A program made the translations under genes and the position numbers. DNA of 64,000 bases from DATMBF01 sp035559595 (GTDB lineage Bacteria > Bacteroidota > Ignavibacteria > UBA10030): the NCBI GenBank assembly GCA_035559595.1, contig DATMBF010000048.1:124001-188000 (forward strand), read 5' to 3'. Shown piece by piece: positions 55,518-61,778 of the stretch. The notes beneath the pieces were generated by a model. It had not been told where the DNA came from, made no database searches, and was given only the letters and a program-made list of their open reading frames with translations. Position 1 is the first letter of the stretch. Each line of letters begins with the position of its first letter.

Positions 55518-55591
55518 CGGAACGTGGCGCAGCCCGGTAGCGCACTTGCTTGGGGTGCAAGGGGTCGCGGGTTCAAATCCCGCCGTTCCGA
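55518..55591 (+). tRNA. tRNA-Pro (anticodon GGG)
   Basis: CGGAACG pairs with CGTTCCG in a 7-bp acceptor stem. The D-arm region GCGCAGCCCGGTAGCGC, the anticodon stem CTTGC/GCAAG with loop TTGGGGT (anticodon GGG) and the T-arm GCGGGTTCAAATCCCGC are all complete. The discriminator base is A and no CCA is encoded. GGG reads the proline codons CCC/CCU. Confidence 0.96.
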
Positions 55592-55893
55592 CGAAATCCT
55601 CAGCAAACCTCCAACTTTAAATCATCGCTCCTCAAAACCCCTCTTCAATCTCGATCTTTTCTCTCCTCCTCTCTCGATTGCTCATTCGGTTTGAATCCAC
55701 CGATGGCGTATCGAAGCGTTAGCATCACGACAAGCGATTCACGTTCTGACAACCATGACTTGAGAATCCGACGCCCCCTGCGAAAAATTCGCGTTTCTCC
55801 AGAATGTGGTTTGCTCCACCGAAGTTGCCATTTGCACGTGAAAAATGAGATTATTGTTTTTCAGAAGACCTCTTTGTACCTTGAATGTGTCCA
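55592..55893 (+). other. Intergenic stretch after tRNA-Pro
   Basis: About 300 bp between tRNA-Pro and the GroES-like gene. The only open frames lack conserved features. A TTTTTCAG tract lies at 55857, and no hairpin or riboswitch was recognised. The promoter of the GroES-like gene must lie here, but I could not place it. Confidence 0.5.
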
Positions 55894-56280
55894 ATGGAAG
55901 TCAAAACAACAAAACGCATTGTCTTGGTAGGAGACAAGGTGCTCCTCGCTCCGGATCGTGAGCAGGACCGCACCGCTCACGGACTCTATCTTCCGCCCGG
56001 CGTAAAAGAAAAAGAGAAAGTCCAGGGGGGGATCGTTGTTCAAGTCGGTCCCGGCTATGCGATTCCCAATCCGAATTTTATTGATCAAGAACCCTGGTCG
56101 ACATCTCCAAAGGAGCCGGTCAAGTATATCCCCCTGCAAGCGGAAGAGGGAGACTACGCGCTCTTTCTCCGCGATTCCGCCATCGAAATCGAATACGATG
56201 AGCGCAAATACCTCATCGTTCCACATTCGGCAATTCTGATGCTCATCCGCCGATCAGGCTTGACCGGCATTGAGATGTAA
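55894..56280 (+). CDS. GroES-like (cpn10-fold) protein with insertion
   Basis: About 128 residues from the ATG at 55894; ATG 55885 adds three. The N-terminal KRIVLVGDKVLLAPD and HGLYLPPGVKEKEKVQGGIVVQVGPG match the GroES start and its mobile loop position, and the C-terminal EIEYDERKYLIVPHSAILMLI matches the GroES end. A ~25-residue insertion (YAIPNPNFIDQEPWSTSPKE) makes it longer than the usual ~95. No groEL is adjacent, so it is probably an accessory GroES-family protein, not the main co-chaperonin (inference). The next gene begins 2 nt after its stop. Confidence 0.85.
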   Translation: MEVKTTKRIVLVGDKVLLAPDREQDRTAHGLYLPPGVKEKEKVQGGIVVQVGPGYAIPNPNFIDQEPWSTSPKEPVKYIPLQAEEGDYALFLRDSAIEIEYDERKYLIVPHSAILMLIRRSGLTGIEM

Positions 56281-56282
56281 GA

Positions 56283-56546
56283 GTGGTCGACCTGCGCATC
56301 TTCAGTCACGAAAATCTTTTGGCCCAACTCGAAACAGCCGAGTTCCGAAACGGCTATTATGTGCTGGAATTTTATGTCGAGAATGGAAAACCAGCGAAGG
56401 TGAAGACAGACGTTGTTGAGAAGTTCTATCTCTACCCTTCAGGAGGAACCTTGCGCGATAGCAAGTTTCAGCTCTTGTTCTATGATTCGCGATACGATAC
56501 CTATCGGGGCTTTCAACCGCCGCATGTGAGAAGAAAGGCGGAATAA
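56283..56546 (+). CDS. Conserved small protein of unknown function
   Basis: 87 residues, GTG start 2 nt after the GroES-like gene. It is a beta-rich, charged protein: LETAEFRNGYYVLEFYVENGKPAKVKTDVVEKFYLYP, then LLFYDSRYDTYRGFQPP. No signal peptide or known motif. The near-overlap with the GroES-like gene suggests they are made together. I do not recognise a family. Confidence 0.75.
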   Translation: MVDLRIFSHENLLAQLETAEFRNGYYVLEFYVENGKPAKVKTDVVEKFYLYPSGGTLRDSKFQLLFYDSRYDTYRGFQPPHVRRKAE

Positions 56547-56610
56547 CAAACGGGAACCATTTCTGCAACGTTTTGTTCTAAGATTAGCACGAAAATTTTA
56601 AGGAGAGACT

Positions 56611-57045
56611 ATGTACGACCTGTTGATTCAACAAATGCGTGATGAAGTAACGCGGCTTGGAGCACAAGAACTCCGAACGCCGGAGGAGGTTGACCAGGTG
56701 TTCAAGAACACCAAAGGCACAATGCTGGTTGTGGTGAATTCCACCTGTGGCTGTGCGGCAGGAGCGGCCAGACCCGGATTGGCAAAAGCCCTTCAGCATT
56801 CGGTGAAACCGGAAAAGATTGTGACAGTGTTCGCGGGACAAGATAAAGAGGCTACGGCGCGGGCGCGCGAATACTTTGAAGGACAACCGCCTTCATCTCC
56901 TTCTTTTGCCCTCATGCGGGATGGTAAGCTGGTAGAAATGATCCATCGCTATCAGATTGAAGGTCACTCTCCGGATCAGATTGCCAACACGCTTATCAAT
57001 GCATTCGAGAGGCAATGTAAGGTAGGTGTGAAAGAAGCCGTTTGA
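56611..57045 (+). CDS. Bacilliredoxin (BrxA/BrxB family)
   Basis: 144 residues, AAGGAGAG 6 nt before the ATG. The family signature NSTCGCAAGAARPG lies at ~43-56, with the CGC redox pair at Cys46 and Cys48, and the C-terminal region includes FALMRDGKLVEMIHRYQIEGH. These proteins remove bacillithiol from S-bacillithiolated proteins after oxidative stress. Its presence suggests the organism makes bacillithiol (inference; no bsh genes in the window). Two likely quinone/electrophile-detoxification genes follow downstream. Confidence 0.95.
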   Translation: MYDLLIQQMRDEVTRLGAQELRTPEEVDQVFKNTKGTMLVVVNSTCGCAAGAARPGLAKALQHSVKPEKIVTVFAGQDKEATARAREYFEGQPPSSPSFALMRDGKLVEMIHRYQIEGHSPDQIANTLINAFERQCKVGVKEAV

Positions 57046-57132
57046 TCTTACATGCGATAGGCTCTTGCGAAGGCGTCTCGTCGGGCAAGTGAAGTGGCGC
57101 TCGGCCGGGACGCCTTCGCCTTAGATGCGCTC

Positions 57133-58188
57133 ATGATCCTCGGTATTCATCATATCACTATGATCTGCGGCGATGCCCAACGCACCGTGGATTTTTACAC
57201 AAAGGTGCTTGGGCTAACGCTCGTGAAGAAGACCGTGAATTTTGATGCTACGGATACGTATCATCTCTATTTTGGAGATGAGGTCGGAAGACCCGGCACA
57301 TTATTGACCTTCTTCGAATGGCCCGACATGCCGAAAGGTCGCTGGGGAATCGGCACCACACACCACCTTGCCCTTATCGTTGAGAGCCGCGACGCCCAGT
57401 TGAAATGGAAACGCTGGTTGAGCGACCAGGGCGTTCGAGTGACCGGCCCGTACAATCGGCAATATTTTCAGTCTATCTATTTTCGTGATCCGGATGGACT
57501 CATCCTGGAGATTGCCACGCGGCATCCCGGATGGACCGTTGATGAACCGGAGGATCAGCTTGGAAAGAACGTCATCCTGCCCGCAAATGAGCTGACGGCA
57601 AAAGGGAGGGACGAGAACGCGGTCAAGGCGCTCACATGGCCAGAACCTGTTGAGCGCATTTCAGAAGAGATGAAGCTGACGGGATTGCATCATATCACCG
57701 CAATCTCATCCGATATCTTCCGCACTACGGATTTCTACATAGATGTGTTGGGCTTTACCGTTGTCAAAAGAACATTCAACTACGATGACCCTCCATGGCC
57801 GCACCTCTATTACGCAGTTGGAGACTACTCGCCGGGGACCGTCGTTACGTACTTCGGATACTCTGCTGCGACAATGCGATACGGGACGATGGGGAGAGGA
57901 CTGACGCATCATTTTGCATTTGCCGTTAAAGACGAAGAGTCACAACTCGAGTGGCGCGAGAGACTTCGCGCGAAGGCTATCTATGTGACCGAAGTCCTGG
58001 ATCGAAAGTATTTCAAGTCGGTCTATTTCAAGGATCCGGACGGACATATCCTGGAGATTGCTACGGTTGGTCCCGGTTTTCTGGTCGATGAAGCGAAGGA
58101 CGAGCTTGGCCGAACCCTCTCATTACCCCACTGGCTCGAATCGCAGCGAAGCCACATCGAGCGCGAGCTGAAGCCATTGAGGATTTGA
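57133..58188 (+). CDS. Ring-cleaving dioxygenase (two-VOC, MhqO-like)
   Basis: About 351 residues. The ATG at 57133 begins directly with ILGIHHITMICGDAQRTVDFY, as in the family; the frame opens earlier at a GTG. Two glyoxalase/VOC domains are visible. The first has LGLTLVKKTVNFD, THHLALIVES and YFRDPDGLILEIAT. The second has LHHITAISSDIFRTTDFYID, THHFAFAVKD and YFKDPDGHILEIATVGPG, with the metal-binding His and Glu. This two-domain form matches MhqO-type hydroquinone dioxygenases. The esterase gene 61 nt downstream is of the MhqD type, supporting quinone detoxification. Confidence 0.93.
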   Translation: MILGIHHITMICGDAQRTVDFYTKVLGLTLVKKTVNFDATDTYHLYFGDEVGRPGTLLTFFEWPDMPKGRWGIGTTHHLALIVESRDAQLKWKRWLSDQGVRVTGPYNRQYFQSIYFRDPDGLILEIATRHPGWTVDEPEDQLGKNVILPANELTAKGRDENAVKALTWPEPVERISEEMKLTGLHHITAISSDIFRTTDFYIDVLGFTVVKRTFNYDDPPWPHLYYAVGDYSPGTVVTYFGYSAATMRYGTMGRGLTHHFAFAVKDEESQLEWRERLRAKAIYVTEVLDRKYFKSVYFKDPDGHILEIATVGPGFLVDEAKDELGRTLSLPHWLESQRSHIERELKPLRI

Positions 58189-58249
58189 AAGGAAAGTTCG
58201 GCCCGCACGAGCGGCAGGAGTGTTTCAGCAGTGAACAACCGCACACCTT

Positions 58250-58912
58250 ATGCAAACCATTCAATCCACACTCTACCATAAACTCGTTACTCCACCCCAT
58301 TCCTCGTCCGGACCACACCCGACTCTTATTCTTCTTCACGGTCGTGGAGCGGATGAAAACGACTTGTTGGGGTTGACGCCATACGTCGACCCCCGTCTCT
58401 TTATTATCAGTGTGAGAGCGCCGTTTGCGTTTCCTTATGGGGGATATTATTGGTACGAGTTTCTCCAGGTGGGCACGCCTGAGCCGCGACAGTTTGCTGA
58501 GAGCTATCAGCGGCTCACCGAATTTCTTGCCGATGCCAAGCAACACTATCCGATCGATCCTAAGAAGATCTTTCTCTTGGGCTTCAGTATGGGAACAGTA
58601 ATGTCTTTTGCTCTGTCTCTTACAAAGACCTCGGAAATTGCCGGCGTGATAGCCCATAGCGGATACATTCCGGAAGGGACAGAGCTTGAGTTCAAGTGGA
58701 ATGACCTCCATTCCGTTGCGTTCTTTGTCGCTCACGGAACTCATGACCCGATTATCCCGGTACAATTCGGACGTCGCGCAAACGAATTGCTGTCAAAAAC
58801 GGCTACAGATTTGACCTACAAGGAATATCCCATTGCCCACCAAATCAGCGAAGAAAGCCTCTCGGATCTCACCACATGGCTGACCAAACGCATCAATCTT
58901 TCCCCCCATTAA
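58250..58912 (+). CDS. Phospholipase/carboxylesterase (alpha/beta hydrolase, MhqD-like)
   Basis: 220 residues. TLILLHGRGADENDLLGL is the oxyanion-hole region. The nucleophile is Ser113 in LLGFSMGTVMSF, the acid is Asp in FFVAHGTHDPIIPV, and the base is His in PIAHQISEES. These fit the YpfH/MhqD branch of the LYPA-like carboxylesterases. In Bacillus the esterase MhqD and dioxygenase MhqO are induced together by methylhydroquinone; here the genes are adjacent and in the same order as a plausible detoxification pair (inference). Confidence 0.93.
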   Translation: MQTIQSTLYHKLVTPPHSSSGPHPTLILLHGRGADENDLLGLTPYVDPRLFIISVRAPFAFPYGGYYWYEFLQVGTPEPRQFAESYQRLTEFLADAKQHYPIDPKKIFLLGFSMGTVMSFALSLTKTSEIAGVIAHSGYIPEGTELEFKWNDLHSVAFFVAHGTHDPIIPVQFGRRANELLSKTATDLTYKEYPIAHQISEESLSDLTTWLTKRINLSPH

Positions 58913-58974
58913 ATCTTTAAGCTTTCAAATCGTCTGAGTTTTCTGTATCATCTTCTCCCAAAAACCGTATTGCT

Positions 58975-60147
58975 ATGACCACTGCACGCCTCTCCTTCGT
59001 CATTGGTGTTCTTTTCCTCTTCATCGGTTGTGCCTCATTTGAAACGGAAGAGAACGAAATCAAGGCAGCTGTCGCAACTCTTAAAGAGCAATTTGCCCCC
59101 GACCGTCGAGTGGCAGTGTTTGATGTCGGGTGGGAGAGGCAAGCGGGCGGACTTGTCGTAAAAGGGGAGGTTGAAAAAGCTGAAGCGAAGCAAGCTGTTT
59201 TGGCTGCAATAGAAAAGATCACCGACAAGCTCATCATTGACAGTATACGCGTTTTGCCTGATCCGGCATTGGGAGAGAAACACTATGGCATTGTGACTGT
59301 TAGCGTCGGTAACATGCGAACGAAACCAAGTCAAGCGGCAGAATTGGGAACGCAGGTACTGATCGGGATGATCGTGAAGTTGTTGAAGGAAGATGGAGGA
59401 TGGTATTATGTGCAATCGGCTGATCGCTACCTCGGCTGGATCGAAGATGATGCGCTTCATGTTACGGATCAAGCCGGCATTGAGGCGTGGGCGAGGGCAC
59501 CAAAGGTGATCATGACGCAGCATTTTGGGATTATCAGAGAGGGACCAAGAGCAAGCGCAGATCCTGTGAGCGATATTGTTGCCGGGGGAATGCTCAAGAA
59601 GCTGCGTGAGGAAGAAGGATGGATTCGCGTCGAGCTTCCCGATAAGAGCGTCGGTTACATCGAACGTTCGATGGTGCAGGATTACACGAAATGGCGAGCC
59701 GAGAGGCGAGTTACGGCAGAAACCATCGAAACAGCGGCGAAATCGTTTTTGGGTGTTCCGTATTTGTGGGGAGGGACTTCGGCGAAAGGAATGGACTGTT
59801 CGGGATTTACAAAAACGATCTTTCGACTCAATGGAATGGAATTGAACCGCGATGCGAATCAACAGGCCACGATGGGTGAAGAGGTTTTTGTTGGAGATGA
59901 TTTCGAGGGATTACGGAAAGGGGATCTTGTCTTCTTTGGACGGAAGGCATCGACAGAGCGTCCGGAGCGAATCACTCACGTGGGGATCTATCTTTCCAAC
60001 AAAGAATACATTCATGCTCCCGGGGGAAGTCGTGTACGCATCAACAGTTTCGATCCAACCGCTCCCAACTATCATGAGTTGCTGAGGAAATCCTTCGTTC
60101 GCGCACGACGCGTTATTCCCTCATATGTGGTGAAGGAAGTGGGGTAG
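58975..60147 (+). CDS. NlpC/P60 peptidoglycan hydrolase lipoprotein with two SH3-like domains
   Basis: 390 residues. Lipoprotein signal SFVIGVLFLFIGC (lipobox FIGC). About 25-105 is an alpha/beta region of unknown role with GLVVKGEVEKAEAKQ. Two bacterial SH3-like domains follow: ~108-170 (VTVSVGNMRTKPSQAAELG, YLGWIEDDALH) and ~180-245 (YIERSMVQDY). The C-terminal NlpC/P60 domain (~250-390) shows the catalytic Cys275 in GMDCSGFT, His335 in ITHVGIYLS and a third residue near HAPGG. Such enzymes cut peptide stems of peptidoglycan. The next gene starts 3 nt later. Confidence 0.95.
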   Translation: MTTARLSFVIGVLFLFIGCASFETEENEIKAAVATLKEQFAPDRRVAVFDVGWERQAGGLVVKGEVEKAEAKQAVLAAIEKITDKLIIDSIRVLPDPALGEKHYGIVTVSVGNMRTKPSQAAELGTQVLIGMIVKLLKEDGGWYYVQSADRYLGWIEDDALHVTDQAGIEAWARAPKVIMTQHFGIIREGPRASADPVSDIVAGGMLKKLREEEGWIRVELPDKSVGYIERSMVQDYTKWRAERRVTAETIETAAKSFLGVPYLWGGTSAKGMDCSGFTKTIFRLNGMELNRDANQQATMGEEVFVGDDFEGLRKGDLVFFGRKASTERPERITHVGIYLSNKEYIHAPGGSRVRINSFDPTAPNYHELLRKSFVRARRVIPSYVVKEVG

Positions 60148-60150
60148 CGA

Positions 60151-61326
60151 TTGGCGTACGTTTCCGATACGACCGCTGTCCTTGCGTATCTGATCGTTCT
60201 CATCGCGGCGATTCATCAACTTGCTGAGCAGCGATTCCTTGCCGTGTTCTTCCGGTTCTTTCCTCCGGCAATCTGGGTGTATTTCCTCCCGATGCTCTCC
60301 TCGAATCTCGGCATCATTCCTCAAAGTCACGCGCTGTACGATTGGATTCGGACGTACCTTCTACCGACTGCTCTCATCCTCATGCTCTTTTCCGCCAATG
60401 TTCCGGCACTCGCGAGGTTGGGTGGTAAGGCCGTTCTCACAATGTTCATTGGTTCGGCAGGGATTGCTCTCGGTGCAATTCTCTCCTTTGGTTTGCTCCA
60501 TCCCCTCCTCCCCCAAGGGGCATGGAAAGGAATCGGGCCGCTCGTCGGAAGCTGGGTCGGTGGCGGTGCAAACATGGTCGCAGTTTCGACAAGCATCGGT
60601 ACGCCGGACTCTATGCTCGGTCCGATCATCGTCGTTGATACCGTCGTGGGGTACGGATGGATGGGTGTGGTGATTGCGCTCTCTGTGCTCCAGGATCGCC
60701 TCGATGCAAGCAATAAGGTCGATCGAACAATTATTGATCAACTCAACAAACGCATGGCTACCCTCGATGCCGCAAATCGTAGACCAATAAAGTTTCTCGA
60801 CTTGCTCACCATCGTGGGGATTGGATTCGGACTTGGTCATGCGATGGTGCAGTTCGGTCGCTACATGCCTGAACTGGGAGCTGTCCTGAACGCCTTCGGC
60901 TGGGCGGTGATTCTTGCGACGGCTGCTGGCATCGCTCTCTCTTTTACGTCGATTTCTAATCTGGAGTATGCCGGTGCGGGCATTATCGGTAATTTCTTCT
61001 TCTATCTTTTGCTTACAACGATTGGAGCACGCGCCGATGTCGCAGGAATTCTCGACGCACCAACGTTTCTCTTCTTGGGTGTGATCATCATTGCGTTTCA
61101 TGCCGCTGGACTTTTTCTTGCAGGTCGTTATCTTAAGTCACCGATGTTTTTGATGGCGACGGCCAGTCAGGCCAATATCGGTGGGCCGGTGACGGCTCCG
61201 ATCGTTGCAACCGTGTATCAAAGCTCCCTCGCTCCCGTCGGCCTCTTGATGGCTGTCCTGGGAAACATTATCGGGACCTTCGTGGGTCTGGGAGTAGCTC
61301 AAGTGTGCTACTGGATCAGTCCGTAG
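60151..61326 (+). CDS. DUF819-family integral membrane protein
   Basis: 391 residues, TTG start just after the NlpC/P60 stop. About ten transmembrane helices. Family segments: TYLLPTALILMLFSANVPALARLGGKA, GSWVGGGANMVAVSTSIGTPDSMLG, and SQANIGGPVTAPIVATVYQ near the C-terminus, which mark DUF819 (YjcL-like) proteins. They resemble inverted-repeat transporters; the substrate is unknown. Spacing suggests co-expression with the NlpC/P60 gene, so a role in recovering cell-wall-derived compounds is possible (inference). Confidence 0.92.
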   Translation: MAYVSDTTAVLAYLIVLIAAIHQLAEQRFLAVFFRFFPPAIWVYFLPMLSSNLGIIPQSHALYDWIRTYLLPTALILMLFSANVPALARLGGKAVLTMFIGSAGIALGAILSFGLLHPLLPQGAWKGIGPLVGSWVGGGANMVAVSTSIGTPDSMLGPIIVVDTVVGYGWMGVVIALSVLQDRLDASNKVDRTIIDQLNKRMATLDAANRRPIKFLDLLTIVGIGFGLGHAMVQFGRYMPELGAVLNAFGWAVILATAAGIALSFTSISNLEYAGAGIIGNFFFYLLLTTIGARADVAGILDAPTFLFLGVIIIAFHAAGLFLAGRYLKSPMFLMATASQANIGGPVTAPIVATVYQSSLAPVGLLMAVLGNIIGTFVGLGVAQVCYWISP

Positions 61327-61337
61327 AAGGAGCTCAG

Positions 61338-61712
61338 ATGACCAAAAGAAAACAAATCCTCATTATCGACGATGAAGTGACGTGGCTTTCAGTGTTGAAG
61401 GAGATCTTGCTTCAACGCGGCTACGAAGTGAAGGAGGCGCATAGCGGAGCCGAGGCTCTGAAGGAGCTGGCAACGTACAAACCCGATCTCATTCTGAGCG
61501 ACATTCGGATGCCGGATATGAACGGGTTCGATCTCTTGTCGAAGATCAAAACGCTTCCGAAGATGTCGAAAACACCGTTTGTGTTTTTATCCGCCATTGA
61601 CGACTTCCACGCACGGAAGGTAGCGAAGGAGCTTGGAGCGTCCGATTACGTCTCCAAACCGATGAACACTGAGGATATTGCGAGCCTGCTTTCGAAGTTT
61701 TTGCCCCGTTAA
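61338..61712 (+). CDS. Stand-alone response-regulator receiver protein
   Basis: 124 residues; GAAGGAG lies 5 nt before the ATG at 61338. The receiver is complete: acidic pair Asp11-Asp12 (IIDDEV), phospho-acceptor Asp55 in LILSDIRMPDMNG, Ser/Thr in FVFLSA and Lys in YVSKPMN. No output domain, so it acts through protein contacts or as a phosphorelay step. The hybrid kinase gene begins 66 nt downstream, a likely partner. Confidence 0.95.
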   Translation: MTKRKQILIIDDEVTWLSVLKEILLQRGYEVKEAHSGAEALKELATYKPDLILSDIRMPDMNGFDLLSKIKTLPKMSKTPFVFLSAIDDFHARKVAKELGASDYVSKPMNTEDIASLLSKFLPR

Positions 61713-61755
61713 CTGCGTCACAGCGTCCGTTCGCTCCTTGCTATTCTCCCCCGCC

Positions 61756-61775
61756 ATTGGTAAGTTTCTACCAAT
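61756..61775 (+). promoter_or_regulatory. Hairpin just upstream of the hybrid kinase start
   Basis: ATTGGTA-agtttc-TACCAAT is a perfect 7-bp stem ending 3 nt before the ATG of the kinase gene, where a Shine-Dalgarno would normally lie. It may limit translation initiation or be a protein-binding palindrome. It could also be chance. Confidence 0.35.
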
Positions 61776-61778
61776 CCC

